Shown: positions 23,935 through 37,300, counted from the first letter of the stretch. The stretch: 64,000 nt of DNA from Gamsiella multidivaricata (GCF_025024155.1 NW_026251814.1:36027-100026), one strand, 5' to 3'. Numbers and translations: made by a program. Notes: generated by a model from the sequence alone, not told the origin.

Positions 23935-26420
23935 TTAATCCACATAGATCATCAGCTTGCCACCACTTCGATCGATCGCCTTGAGGACATCTGCGTCGCC
24001 CTGGATGATGGCCAGGTCTCCGCGGTCGTCTCTGTAGCTCAGACTCTTGTTCTCGGCCTGTAAACGATCAAAGATCTTCTGCTGCAGTGCCTTAAAGGTG
24101 ATGGTCACGGGTATCCTCATCGCCATAATATCGTCCTTGAACGAAATCTTGACCTTAATCATCTCCTCCGAGGAGGATGAGCCAATATTAGGCGTTGGCG
24201 GGAACTGAGTGGGAGATCGCAGCCCAGGAGACACACCTGCTGAAGTCGAGGGCGATGGTGAATCGTCGATATAGCTACGAGGACCTTGTTGGGCACCACG
24301 ACTTGCAAACACCGCGCGTGGTCCAGCCACGGGCGAGCCACGATGTTCAGGTTCCCGATGCTGATTGGATCGACCCAATCCGGGTGAGATGGGCCTGACT
24401 CCTGTTGATCCGTTGGCACCGGGCGGTGTCTCTGTATCGCCATCCTTCACCGCAAACAGATTCTCGACCAAAGGGTGCTGCATGATCCTTGCAGGCAGCT
24501 TGCACAGATCCTGCACGTACCCATCGAGGTCTGCACGTCGCGAAGCCGAGACCGTATCGTTGACGATTTGGAGAGGAATAGGCATGAAGGGCAAGATACG
24601 GGGTTGATCGCCTACACGTCCAGATTCGACCGGAAATTCTTCAAGGATAGCGATATGGAAGTTGTAAAAGTCATCGTACACCCTGAAGAGGTTCCGTGAT
24701 GCTCCAGAGGCGAGATCGACCCGGACAGAGAACCAGTACTGGTCGTCCTCGTGATGGAAGGATTCGACCGTGGCATGGACAATCCGTGATCCACTGTTGT
24801 GTTGTTTGCTATCCTCATAATTGTCGTTGCTGAAGGAGCGGACTGGGACAGTGTGGGCTGCTCTTCCATTCGATCCTTCCTATTTTTCGATTGAAATGTT
24901 TGCAGAAAGCAGACGGAGAAGAGTGAGCAAGGAAGGGTCACGTAAGCCCACAGGCACAAAATAAAAAACGATGCGAACAATAAAATACACTGCTGCTGTT
25001 GTGTGCATTGTGGCGGACAAGATACGAAGGTGCATGGCCCCTTTTTCACCCCTCTCTTTTCCGAACAACATGATCAAAGGCCCAGAACCCATGTATCCCT
25101 TTCTTTCTTTGGTGTTCTTTTGACGCAGGGTAAAAGAGGAGTGTGGATGTCGGTGCACACAGACCAATGTAAAGAAATGAGGGCGATCCTTTCTTGCGCA
25201 ATAAATAGCTGGGGGCGAAACTGAGTGCGATTGAAAAGGAGTTCGGTAATTACCACACGACGGCCGATATCGAGATCTTGTGAGAGATTTCTTCGCGAAC
25301 TCTGGTCTCGCTGGTTGGGTGATCTGAGATCCCCCCTGGATAACTTATTCTTGAGCTGCTGGATAGTTGGGCCTCCATTCTGCGGGTACTGGTGCTGAAG
25401 CGGAAGTGGCTGTGAATGCATCTGTAGACCCTGAGCGGCTTGAGGATGGTATTGTTGATGGGCTAAATGCTGGGCATGCTGTGCTAGTTGCGGCTGTGGT
25501 TGTGGTTGCGGTTGCTGAGGAGCGTCGTTGGCGTCGATTCGGCCGAGAGGGATACTGTTGGCCTTGTACTCCATCGTTTGCTTCTTCCACTCGTCCACCC
25601 GCGGGATAACTGTGCCTGTCTGTCGCAACATCTCTGGCACGTTAATGGGCTTCCCACTGACCATGTCCCTGATTTCCACAAAGCTAACAGGGATCAGACC
25701 TGGGCCCCCGAGTCGCCCAATGGGCTTGGCGACGTACCACTCCTCATTCGACTGAGCAATGACCAGAATCGCGTCCCCGGCCTTGGAGTCAAGCTCATCC
25801 GCTCTTTCGGCACCAAAGTCGTAAAGCACGATACCGTAAAGGGGCTGACATTTCGGTAACGACGGGGATGAGACGCTCTTTTGAGACATGGATGGAGACG
25901 ACGTCGACGATATACCATCTGCAACGGCTGCAGCAGCAGAGGCGACTCCACTGCCTCCATTTGAGTACGAATGGCTGTGCTGGATATGTTGTTGATGATG
26001 CTGGGGCTGGTGCAATGGCGGTGAGTGGTACTGGTGAGGCGAGGACTCCATGAAGGCGCCCGAGTCATTGCCGTTGTCTTCGAAGCTCTGGTTGCTGTTG
26101 CGTTGCCGCTGTTGAAGTGTTTGCTGCTGGTACATTTGTTGGCCTGATTTTTCCAATGTCTGAAAGTATGTTACAGGAACATAACCCCTAGCGCCGGTGA
26201 TGGGATTGCAGGCCTCATACCAGTCTTCGTCGTCCTCGTTACCGACGACGTGGAAAAAGTCGCCCTTGTGGAAGGACATTTCCTCAGGCTGCCGTGTGTT
26301 GTAGTCGTAAAGAGCCTTGATGACCTTGCGCGGGGCTCCTATGGCGGCGGTCGCATGGATCCGTGTGGGCGAAAGACCTCCAGAGTTTTTAGACTGGAGG
26401 GAACGGCGAAGGTTTGGCAT
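23935..26420 (-). CDS. BEM1: Bem1/Scd2-type polarity scaffold (SH3-SH3-PX-PB1)
   Basis: Exons 26420-25254 and 24879-23935, joined in frame to 703 residues; yeast Bem1 has 551. Domain order is diagnostic. SH3-1 is at about 33-85 (VIKALYDYNTRQPEEMSFHKG, DDEDWYEA, GYVPVTYF). A Gln/His/Ser-rich linker follows. SH3-2 is at about 194-252 (LYGIVLYDFGAERADELDSK, EEWYVAK, GLIPVSFVEI). PX lies at about 420-535 (VRVYDDFYNFHIAILEEFP, RILPFMPIP, RADLDGYVQDL). A C-terminal PB1 (about 625-702; KVKISFKDDIMAMRIP, ending GGKLMIYVD) would bind the Cdc24 PB1. Known role: scaffold that links Cdc42, its GEF Cdc24 and PAK at growth sites. The start MPNLRRSLQSKNSGG matches the basic N-terminus of fungal Bem1. The excess length is the low-complexity linkers, encoded by CAG/CAC-rich DNA. 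The single intron is 374 nt. Confidence 0.95.
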
Positions 26421-28545
26421 ATGAGACCGGCTTTGAGAACTGGATTCAAAAAAGGGATGAATCGAGTCGAAGCTTGTGCAGGAATGAAGAAGTTGATTGC
26501 GCAAGTCGTTGCTGGCAAAGAGAAGGAAGGTCAAGAAAAAGAAGGAGGAGGAGGAGTGAATGAGGAGACAAGGGAGTGTGATGAGAACGAGCGAGAAGTT
26601 TGAGGTGGCAGGCGAGAAAAAGTGCTAAGAAAAAGGGAGGGAAAAAGAATGTTTTTTTTTTATCGACACGAGAGCGAGGCGGAAAAACAGAGGCACAATT
26701 CGCGTGTGGACAGTTAAAAACAGAGGCGGGAGGGATTAGTGGAAGGACACGCGCGACGAAACGAAAGCGAGGAAGGAAAAATAAGAAAGAAGACGAAGGA
26801 GAGGTGGAAAAAAAAAAAAAAAAAAAAAAAAAAAGGGAAAGGAGTTACGAGAGGATGGGGACAAAAGTAAACAACAAAAAACAGATAAACAACAGACACT
26901 ATCGACACTTGTCAGTGCAAGAAAATGCAAGCATGAAGTGCAAGTGCAAGTAGTGTGTTCACACAAGCTACAAACGGAAATAGAAAAACAAGGCAAGCTA
27001 CTTTGCGCACACAACGTTTTTGTTGCACCAAAATGGATCCATAGACAGTTGAGAAAAGTGGGTAGCCCTTCGAGGCTCCTTTTGCTTGGACCATCGTGCT
27101 GCTGAAACGGAGGGCTTTGAGCAAAAAGAACAGACTCTGCGGAGTAAATTCGCTGCAGCTGTACCGGGGATCAAAGGCGCACGTCCAAGCCCGGGCATCT
27201 TCAGCATTACCGGCGAACAGCACCGATGGAAGAAAAACGTGTTTAATCATGATGACAGCTGCAGATGGCTGCACCCATCTCCTCCACGCACCTCAACCTG
27301 CCGGGCAGCCAGCTAGTCAGTCAGTCAGTTTGTTAGTCAATCAGCCAATTAGTTTGCGTGTCTCGACGACTGCCGCCCGTAGAGGAGCACTCTAGACAGA
27401 TAACTCAGCCAACCATTGTATGCCTTCTTTGTTCTTGTTCTGGTCCATTTTTTAGTCCAGACCCGTCTACTCTCTTCTATAGACATGTTGTTAAGCCGCT
27501 TATCGTACCTCACCGTGGACGAGTGCTCTTTCTCATTTCTTGTACTCCGCTGAGCAATGTTCTCACGTTCAATCAAACATAAATTCAACAACAAGTATAA
27601 GGATCCACTTGAAGAGCACACCATTCGACGGCACCCGACTACAGCCTGTAAATGTGGTCGCATGTGCCATTTTCAATAAAACCTGGCTGCGGGTGTATTT
27701 TAGTGGAAAAAAAATGACGCCAAAGGCCATCTTTGGTCTACAATATCCGGTGCACCCAAATAGAAATATCTGTAAACATAACCAGCAACGGCTCGTTGAA
27801 ACTGCTCCCTTTTTTGCGATGCATGATCGGAGGATAACAGTATTTGTCCTTGCCGCCTTTTTGGTCACTATCGGTTGTCCATCACAATCTGGTCCGAGCT
27901 CTCTTTCTCTTTTATTCGTTGCGCTCCATCACATCTGCTAGAAATGGTATGCGAAAAAAGAGCAGGTCGATAGAGAATCTGCCCCCGACGGTGTAAACAA
28001 AGGCACCTTCACATGCGGGTATGGTAAAATTGAACCCAGGAAAGCTGATCGTGCTTGATAATCCCACAGCCAAAATTTTATTATACTGAAGACAAAACGC
28101 GTCATGTATGGGACTCTTTAGGTAAGATCATCTTGTGGATGTGATAGTTTCTTCTTGTAGCAAAGTCTTTATGCATCATTTGTGGGGCAGTAATAGCTCC
28201 GTTAGGATTATACGACTACATCTGGCCGTTATTTTGAGAGGCCGCATTCGTTCCTGATTAACGTGCGCTGTAAAAATAACGGCTATTGTTTTACGCCGGC
28301 TCACTTTTTGATGCCATGCAGGCATGCATACTATGCCCGCAAATGCGACGTATACCAATTTCGGCCATGAAAGGCACAGCTCGCCACCATTGTCGTATTT
28401 TTAGTGTCCGGGCGAAAAAAAAAAAAAAAAATTAGGAAAAAGGAAAAGGACGCGTCTTTAACTAGACTGCAGTGGAGCTGCATCTAAACAACGTAATGGT
28501 TGAACATAGAAAATTCACGAAGCATTTATTTGCTGCTCCCGTTGT
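26421..28545. other. Intergenic, BEM1 upstream region, 2.1 kb
   Basis: The half next to BEM1 is strongly purine-rich on the plus strand (pyrimidine-rich on the BEM1 sense strand, as expected of a fungal leader/promoter), with an A-run at 26809-26834. An imperfect AGTC/AGTT tetranucleotide stretch lies near 27312-27340 and another A-run at 28415-28431. No ORF here shows a recognisable domain. Confidence 0.4.
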
Positions 28546-30388
28546 TTAGGACAATGACTTGCTAAGGATCTCATAATCAAATCGTGAGGCCCTTCCACGC
28601 GTGAGGCAAATGCATGGTGAGATCTCATCGTATATATAACTGTTAAATTTAAAAGGAAGATGAACGTTAATATCATTGGTGTCAGTATAGGCGTGCAGGA
28701 TTGCGAGCTTATAATCCTCTTCTGGGGGTGGGACTTGGTGTAAAGAAATAATTGGCTTACTGAAGTTGATTAATGTAAAACTTGATCGCGTCCTTGTTGG
28801 CTGGAAGTCGGTGGTAAATTCAGGAACAAAAATACAAAACGCGTCAGGAATGAAATGATTCCCAGGAACCAGGATTGAGACAATGTCATTCATTTAATTC
28901 TCATACCTTTAAAGACGGTCAGCATGACCTTCTCCATCTGTGCTGTCTTTCCAATTATCTCGAGCAGACCGATCAAATAAGCGCCAATCCCACGGCGCTG
29001 GTATCCAGCCACGACCTGGATCTCGAAACTATTCACAAGACAGCATAAAATACGAATGTATTAACACCACTTTAATTAAGTATCTTTCCTGTCTTCAGAA
29101 CGAGTCACTTGTTTTTATTGAATGGCAGGCCGCTTACCAGTACGCGACCTCGACATCTCTGCTTGTCATAGTCTCTTCCTCGACAAACTGGAAGTGCACC
29201 ATGGCAACAGGTACGTCTTTATCAAAGGCAACGAGGTACCGCGATGAGACATCCTGCATCTCATTCTCTTTGTCCTCTCTGCACCAGCCGTCCTTTGACT
29301 TCATGTATCTGAGAGAGAAAAAACATATTCGACCGTTCAGCTTCATATTTCTTTGGGATGTGGCCACATGGTATTGCATGTGCCAAAGAATGAGGAACCG
29401 AGGGCAGACTCAGTTTTACAAAATATGTATATCGCTTACAGCTCCTTCATGTTGGACTCGACCAGGTCCATTGCAAAGGACCGGAGTTCTGGAGACATAT
29501 CATCGATGTGGTATGCGACTGTGGAGAGAACACAACCTGGATACCTAAAGTAGAGTTTGTGAATTTTTTGAGGTGGAGGGTGTTAGTGTGGAGCTAGTGT
29601 GTTCATAGTCCAAGAATAGCGTATTGGGGCATGGAGATGATATAAGCAAACAAGTTTCGCACGGCAAACTAGACAATAGGCCGAGTGGGGGATAAAAGCC
29701 TAGACTAGACAAAGAAACAGCCCATTGAAGCACGCGCACGCGTGTTGTCTTGGGCGTAGGACGATGCAATGTATTCACAAGACAGGGCCTTGTGAGAAAT
29801 AAAAAAAGGAGAATAATAACAACGGGCGTTGGAGTTGGATGACATGCAAAATGAAGACATGCTGAGGTGAAGAAACAGCTCTTTTTTTTTTTTTTGGGGG
29901 GGGGGGCCAAAGAGAAAGGAAAGGAAGGAGACACACGAAAGGAGGCAATGTATGAGGTTGTATACAGGTACAAGGTGTGCAGGTGTGGGTACTGTTTCGT
30001 TACCTGTCAGGAGCGAGCTCCTTGTGCGCGGCAAGGATCTGATTCAGCTGAGCCGAAGAGAGCTGAATGTTGCAAGAGGGAACAACGAAGAAACAAGGGC
30101 TTTATTTTGTTTAGCAGGCTGGGCGACTGACACACACACACACATGTGGACACTTTCTGGATGGATCAAAAAAAGGCAGAGACAAAAACCAAAGCAACGC
30201 AAAGCAACGAGAGGTACAGACCTGGTTTGCCCGAGCCAGGTTCGAATCAGAAGAGACAGTGTCGTGCTAAGGAAAGGGGATCGAATGAGTTTGCTCGCAT
30301 GGGGTTGGTTCAAATGGCTGTGATCACTACCGGAGAGGGGAAAAGGAGATCCAAGATGGAGATCCCAGGCGGGCGGTACCTTTGGCAT
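28546..30388 (-). CDS. NAA40: N-alpha-acetyltransferase 40 (NAA40/Nat4, histone NatD), seven exons
   Basis: Exons 30388-30380 (MPK, tentative), 30062-30004, 29544-29440, 29308-29138, 29028-28907, 28800-28761, 28639-28546; every join is in phase and gives 199 residues (human NAA40 237). GNAT features: acetyl-CoA loop Q-x-x-R/G-x-G/A seen as GYQRRGIGAYLI, followed by LLEIIGKTAQMEKVMLTVFK, ANKDAIKFYINQL, and the family-specific end DEISPC...FDYEILSKSL, which matches the NAA40 C-terminus closely. Upstream, SNMKELYMKSKDGW...SSRYLVAF and VPVAMVHFQF also align with the family. NatD acetylates the N-terminal serine of histones H4 and H2A. The 9-nt first exon is inferred only from phase and a GTACCG donor, so the true N-terminus may differ. 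Exon 6 is just 40 nt. Confidence 0.88.
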
Positions 30389-30944
30389 CAGGGCGATTGG
30401 GATGGACACTGACCAAAAAGGTTATGGAAAAAGGGAACAAAGTAGCTCTCTTTCTTTTTCTGGTCGGAACAAAGAAAGCATTTCTCTCCATCATCCAATC
30501 GCTCACTCACTCACATTCCTCACATTCCTTCATCACTCACAGCCGCCATCGCTCCTTGCTCCTGATACATCCTTCCTTTCACTTCCACCTTCCATTTCCA
30601 CTTCCGCTTCCACTTCCACTTCCACTTCCACCTTCCACCTTCCACCTTCACGGAGAATGTCATACCCTCAGCAACTGCATTAACAACAACATCCATCCTT
30701 CACTTTCTCTCTCTCTCTCCCTCTCCGAATGTCACACTGAAAAAACAAGGCATTGCAAACTTCACTACACACTCATCGCGCCTTTGCTTATACAACATAC
30801 ACACTATTCCTCTTCCCCCGCTCTCCTTCTCTGTATTCTTCCTCGTCTTCGGCCTCCTTCTTTCTCTCTCCCTTTCACTCTCTCCATCCAGTCTGCACAC
30901 ACACCTATACACATATTACTCATATACACACATTAAAAAAATCT
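30389..30944. promoter_or_regulatory. Divergent promoter between NAA40 and the RasGEF gene
   Basis: 556 bp, strongly CT-rich on the plus strand, with CACTTCCACTTCC-type repeats (about 30578-30650), TCTCTCTCTCTC (30703-30720) and CACA tracts just before the RasGEF start. This is a typical long pyrimidine leader of a fungal gene. Open frames through it are low-complexity and not credible as proteins. Confidence 0.45.
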
Positions 30945-33900
30945 ATGGAAGAGATCCAGTTGATGCTGGCCAGGTCTGCCGATGCAGTCTCCTCCGGCAA
31001 CTTCAAGGTAAATGTTATGAACATGCAGAACGGGATCATCATTTCCTTACCAACAATTTATGTTCAGCCGTTCAGTTTATCTGTTGTTTATGTATGCACA
31101 TGTACTTTATTGTTTGTGTTTTGGTATTTATCGGACTAACTTATCGGTTCGTTGGTTCGTTGGCTTAATTGCTCAGGACGCCTACTTCTGCTACCTGGAC
31201 ATCATCGACGCCGCCGCGATAGAGCTTCGCAAGGTCAAGTTTATCGCAAATGGTGCGTATCTGTGCGTTCTCAACCTTCTGCAAACAGCCGTTGCTCGTG
31301 CTTTGGAGGGTGATATTGCTTCGTGCCTGAACCTACCACAGCAGAGTTTTTTGAGGAACCCCAAACGAGACTGATTACTTTATTTCTCCTTTGCGCTCCC
31401 GCACCAATAGTGGCCATCACCTCCACTACGACAGCAACACTGATATCCATCACGCGGTCAAGTGTGGTGTACGCACAGGACATCCTCTCGAGGCAGAATG
31501 CCGCCATCGCCGCCATCTCAGAGCCACCGGCGGTTCCCCGGAAGACCTCTCTCTCCAGGCACTCGGACAGGATAACGGCGGGGCAGACAAAGACCGTAAC
31601 CATGTTGACAGAGCAGTTGCGAGCCACAGCCTCGGACATCTGTAGCGTAGAACAGCAGCAACAACAATTGTCTTCACCCATCTTCTCACGGGTCACGACC
31701 TATGCCTCGAGATCAACCCCGCCCGCCAATAGTCCAACCGCATCACCACCGCCGCCACGCACGACAACCGTGCTTGCGCCTTCATTACCACCTAAACCGA
31801 CACGGAGACCACCGCCACCCGTAGTAGCACCAACACCACCCAGTCGTAGCCCAGTCTTAGGATTCACAGAACAAGGAACTATGCCGTCAATAGGAGGAGG
31901 AGCCAGTAACACCACGAACAGTCTGCATCCCCTCAGCACTATCCCAGGCACGAGCAGCCTTAAAAAGTCATCGGACCATGCCTCCAGGCCACACTCGCTG
32001 CCTGCACAGAGCATGCACGTCGGAGGACGGGAATCGCCCCCTCAGTCAAAACCACCGCTGCCACCAAAGCCGGCACGATTGTACAGAAAATTGCAGGATA
32101 TTAAGACTGAGGAACATTTGCTGGACGAGGAGGATTCGGACGAAGACGAAGACGAGGATGAGGACGACGACCTGGAAGGTATGTGTGTACACCGCAATCA
32201 GACAACCATGACATCGGACAAAATTATGATTTATCGATCGGAGCATGCTTCAGATTCTCAGCTGAACCTTTTATTTTCATTCTATGACCCTTCCAGCACA
32301 CGTGTTTTCACCGACATTGCATCGGAGGGCGTCTTCGCCCAGCATTGCCATACCAAACCCAACACGACGGCCAGGAACACCGCTGTCGGTCCCCACCTCG
32401 CCAACGCTGTCGCCATCCAGCATCTCCTCCAGCATCTCATCCGCAGATCGATCGCGCTCATATACCCTTCCCCAATACGCATCTCTAAGCCAGGCCAATG
32501 CTTTCATCACAGTAATTCCTGATGGAAGTGTCGATCCCACCAACCTGGTCGAAGCGGAGCGTATCAGTGGCGACAACGACGACCAATTGGACCAAAAGAC
32601 ATACGGCCCCAGCGACCACATCCCACTCATTCCAGTGACTCCTCTTAGGACGACCCATCGTACGCTGGTTGAAAAGGAAAAGACCTGTTCGGCCAAGCTG
32701 GCGGAGACCAAGCAGAAGTTACAGGAAAGGACGCTTGAGCTGCAGCATGGCGACGACACCAAACCCAAAAGCGATCGGCAGGAGGACGATGTGGATACAC
32801 AAACGCTACAGGAGAACCTCACAAAATACACGTCCATGATCTCGAATGTCATGGCGACCATCACTAAAGTGCGGGAACTCCTCTATCGGTCCGCCAGCGT
32901 CACCTCTATTCTCGAATTCCCAGCCTATCTTGTCGCCTACCAACTCACGCTCGTCGAATCAGCCGTCTTTCTAGAGATCCCACCGTCAGCACTTCTGACA
33001 CACTCGCCCAAAACCCCACATCGGAGTATTACAGCTTCAACGGATTTCTTCAACTATTTAACGCGTATGATCGAGTATTCAGTACTGTTTCCGCCAGAGG
33101 CATCTGGACGGGCCCAGTGCATGCATTATTGGGTCAAGGTCGCGGTGAAGCTGCATGAGCTGGAGAACTTTCAGACACTCAAGGCGGTGCTCTCGGCCTT
33201 GGGCACGCCACCGATCAAGCGACTGAAACGGACCTGGAGCTTTGTACCGCGGAAGAGCATGCACAAGCTGGAAACACTGTCCGAACTCATGAGCGAGGCC
33301 AGGAACTATGGAAAGTACCGAGAGATGATGGCGAGCCTGAATGCTGGAACTATGATGCTATCGCCCCCAGCAGTTTCACCAGTTTACCCAACCTCGGCAC
33401 CTTCAGGAAAACTTGACATGTTGAGTCTAAACGGAATGAGCAGCAGCTTGTCAAATCTGGGCTTCAGGACCAAGGAGGCCGCGCGGAGACCGATGGTGCC
33501 ATTCCTGGGGACGTTCATCATGGATATTACATATTTATTAGCTGCGGTCAAGAAGAGCAACAATTCTGCGCCACCGATTTCGTCTCAGATACCAGCGACA
33601 TCCAGTTTGCGGGAGAAATCGGGCTCGACGGGTTCGCCGTCGATCAATACACAGTTTGCACCGGAGGATGATGTCCGGATACAAGATCTCTTGATGGCTC
33701 TCACGGCTTATCAGTCTGGTCCAAAGTACTCTTCCCAACCACCGAGATCGTACATCAAGGCGGCGACGAAGAACCACCACCATTTCAGAGCACCATCACT
33801 GTCGTCAGCCCTTCACAGGACAGCTAAATATCGGACGTCTTCAGTAGATCGGCAGATCGGAGCCAACATTACCCATCAATCGTCCTATGAAGAGGAGGAG

Positions 33901-34260
33901 GACGATGTCTCTGGTAACGGTTTGAGACCAACTCAACAGCTGATCTTCCACTATCTCTTGACACGCCCATGGGTACCCGAGAGAATGGTGGATGAGCTGA
34001 GCACGATCCGGGAGCCGCCAAAGAACAAGAATCTGTCGACGAGCGGTAGTACGCGACAGAGTGCTGGGGGATCGACGCACAGCTGGCCGGGGCTAGGAGG
34101 GACAGGAGGCGGAAGTGGATCGATGGTAGGCGGCGGATCGGTGTACAGTCAGATCTCGACGACGAGCACGATCCAGCGCGGAAGCACGGGTAGTAACAGT
34201 GGAGATGGAGGCCATAATGGAAGCGGTGGCAGTTCCAGACCTACCAGTGTGGACGAATGA
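30945..34260 (+). CDS. Ras guanine nucleotide exchange factor (CDC25-type), four exons
   Basis: Exons 30945-31007, 31177-31252, 31411-32178 and 32297-34260 join in frame to 956 residues. N-terminus (1-75, MEEIQLMLARSADAVSSGNF...YFCYLDIIDAAAIELRKV) is a helical MIT/USP8-dimer-like segment. A long linker follows with SH3-binding motifs PSLPPKPTRRPPPP and KPPLPPKPARL and an acidic run ending DEDDDLE. The catalytic RasGEF domain is at about 510-785: FPAYLVAYQLTLVESAVF, IPPSALL, RMIEYSVLFP, VKVAVKLHELENFQTLKAVL, SALGTPPIKRLKRTW, then an insertion of some 50 low-complexity residues before VPFLGTFIMDITYL. No RasGEF-N module was recognised with confidence, though residues 480-508 (NLTKYTSMISNVMATITKVREL) may be its remnant. 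Substrate (Ras or Rap-like GTPase) cannot be told. The PxxP motifs could bind SH3 proteins such as the Bem1 homologue nearby (inference). Confidence 0.9.
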
Positions 34261-34334
34261 TGAGCATCCGGTGTACAAATGAAACGCGATCTCAAAATCA
34301 GCTTTTGATTAACGACATGACAATGTATCATGCA

Positions 34335-34386
34335 ACGCAACGCAAACGCAACGCAAACGCAACGCAAACGCAACGCAAACGCAACG
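34335..34386 (+). repeat. 11-bp tandem repeat downstream of the RasGEF
   Basis: Unit ACGCAACGCAA, four exact copies (34335-34378) and a partial fifth, 75 bp after the RasGEF stop codon, hence probably inside its 3' UTR. Confidence 0.85.
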
Positions 34387-37300
34387 ACAATGACAACAAA
34401 TAAAATAAAAAAAAGATGGCCCGTCCTTTGTTGTACAAAAAAAAAAAAAAACGATTTCCGTTTCTCTTTGACGGAAAATATACAAAGACGGTATGACAGT
34501 ATGCACATTTAGCTAGTCGCGCATGTGCATAGACTTAGTCTACACCCATGATTGAATTCTTTGGTTCTTTTGCTTTTCAGTCTGTCGTTTGGTTTCTCGG
34601 CGTAAATCAGTTCATATTTCTCAATCCCCCACCCCCTGAATGATGAGACCGAGCGGCGATGATGATGGTGATGAAGAAGAAGATGATGATGATGACATCC
34701 ATGTTCCTGAGATGCGTATGTGTATGCGTGTAGTGTATGTTTGTGTGTGCGTGTGTGTGTGTATGCGTGCATTTTGCTGATCGTCCCCTGCGTTTTGTGG
34801 GTGCTGTTGGGTTCCCGCGCAAGCGCCCAAAAAAAAAAAAACTGCTTTTGAGGACAGGGGTGGGGTTCAGCCCATGGAGGAAGATTTTTTTTTTCATCCC
34901 GCTGGCTTTGCATTGAACTTGGAGTGAGTGAGTGAGTGAGTGAGGGGGGGGTTACCTAAAGATACATACATTCATACATCCATGCACAGAAAGACTTGTA
35001 GAAACAAAACGGATGCATGCAGTACGTTATGCGGTATGCACACGTTTTTTTTTTTTTTTTTTTTTGAGACATAATCACCCCGCAGGTGCATGATTTGTTG
35101 AACCACCACCACCACCAACTCTCCTCATCTCTCTTCTCACCGTTGTCCTTTTCCTTCGTGGCGTGCCCCCCCCCCCCCTCCCACCCGCATAGGGTGATGA
35201 CATCAAACTACAAACAGCACCGGGAGGGTTGCCCGAGATGAGGGTGTGCTGCCGCGCCTAAATCGGAAAAGCCCTTTGTTCCTCGAGGAGGAGGAGGAGG
35301 AAGGGTTTTCTGATCCAGGTTTAAAAAAGTACACACACATACCCTACACTGTGTACTGCAAAACTTGAACTCAAATGCTGTGTTAGCGTTAGTATTATGA
35401 GAACAAAGTCCCCTTTTTTTTAAAAAAAAAAAAAATGCTCAGAAAAGTAAAGAAAAGAAGAAAAGACATTCTATATCTATACACACATATATATATTTAA
35501 GCTGATAACTATTATTTCGAAGAAAGGGGGCCATGTATAGACTATACATACTTCGTGTCTAAAGGGCCAAAAAAAAACGACTGTGTAGACTCAAATGTGG
35601 GGGGGAGAGAGGATGCCTGTTTGAACATAGTTCTGTTGACAGTTAGTTAGTTAGTTGTACGATGACGGCGATGACGACTGGAGGGAACGAGAAAAGACCG
35701 TAGACTTGCTTGTGCAGGGGGGATAGGGATACCCCGGTCGTTTCCATAGGGCGTTTAGGTTTTTTTTCGAGGCGTTTGGGTTTTTTTCAAGGCGTTTGGG
35801 TTGGTGATTGGTGGTCGGTAGTTATTTTTTTTTCTTTGGACAAGAGAAAAAAAAAAAGAAAAAAAAAGGCACCTACCAGGAAGGTGCAGCGGATACAGGA
35901 ACCAAATATAAAAGATGGAAAGCAAACGGTAGTGGATGAAAAAAAAAAAAAAAAAAAAAAATGAACAGCGGGGGATAAAGAAGAAAGGGCTCAGGAACGG
36001 AATATTGACCAGTTAGGTACTACATGTATGGAGCTGTCGAGTATTGGGTCAAGCTGAGAATGGAAATAAACCGGTGGACGCGGGGAGATACTGATTCGCT
36101 GGTGAATGGCATTCGATACCGGCAGGCAATCACGACTAGAATCTCTCTCTCACCCTCTATGGACAAAATAAAATAATAGCCGGGGCAACCGGGACCCCGA
36201 CTTGTGATGAGGGATGATCGGACTTGTTTGGGGGTGTGGGTGTGTGTGTGTGTGTCTATGTGTACAAAATGGCTTTCAGTTCAATGCGGGTCATTTCTTT
36301 GCAAGCGAGAGAATCATTTTTAAGGTTGGATCTGAGAACAAGCATCCTTACGTGAAAATCAGGAAAACCCGCCGCTGGGTTTGCAGGGCGTGGGTACGCC
36401 CACACACACACAAATAGACAGTAGACTAGAAATAAATTAGATGGTGTAACGTCCCGATTGGATAGGCTCTGTGGGTCCCACTCATGCTCTGCAGCTTCTC
36501 CAGCTTCTTTGAATCCAACAAAACACGTCAGGCAGAGGGGAGAGGGGGGAAATAGACTACATCATCATACCCAGTGAACTTTAATTATTATGCGCCCTGA
36601 TGATGATGATGCCCATAGTAGATAACGCAATTACTCAATAGAACAATGAGAATGTAGACTAGAGGGAAGGGGGAGTGAAAACTCTTCCCCTCATTTTTTT
36701 TTCCTCCTATACTGTAGTATGAGAAAAACGCGGTGGATCTGGACGACATCTCAGATTGGGTTTAGAACCATTTTTTGCACGGCCTGGGGGTGTTGGTCCT
36801 TGCTAATCAAGATGGCGAACATCCAGGCACTAGCCTCGTATTTCCGCAGGTACGCGCGCGCAGCCGCGCTATGGATGCAGAACTCTCGATGGCCCACGCG
36901 CAACAGCCTTGTATGATCGGCACTAAGATAAATGAGAGAAAGAAAAAAACGCGCGGGAGGAATTTGACATTATAACGGAAATCCTACGGTTACATGCACG
37001 ATAAAAGACACCACTGTATGTGGTGTCCAAAGTAGAACTGGCCATTGATCTTGCTAGGACAACAACACGCTATAAAAAAATAAAAAAATAAAAAAGGTAG
37101 GACGGACGTAGGGCGCGGAATATGAAAACGCTGAGAGAATAGGGCGATGGGCGTAGTCCTTTCTTTTGTTCAGGGCCTGCTAACAGCGCGAGATATCATG
37201 CATCACAAATTGCCGTTTTTTTTTTAAGTAATATTGGGATAAGGAACTGAAAGCTCTTCTCTGAAGCTCCATCGATTGGTTTCTGACAGGTCTATTGTTC

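Noticed and set aside
30222..30252. GGTTCGAATC, a perfect tRNA B-box word
   Set aside because: No T-stem pairing around it, no A-box at the right distance and no acceptor stem. It lies in the first intron of NAA40.
31323..32522. 399-codon continuous frame through the RasGEF intron 3
   Set aside because: The frame before 32178 is the real exon 3; its continuation past the GTATGT donor is intron and then a shifted reading of exon 4, which only the spliced frame turns into a RasGEF domain.
34335..34386. Short tandem repeats considered as a CRISPR-like array
   Set aside because: Units are 11 bp, contiguous and without spacers, in a eukaryotic sequence. No array of repeats with unique spacers was seen anywhere in the window.
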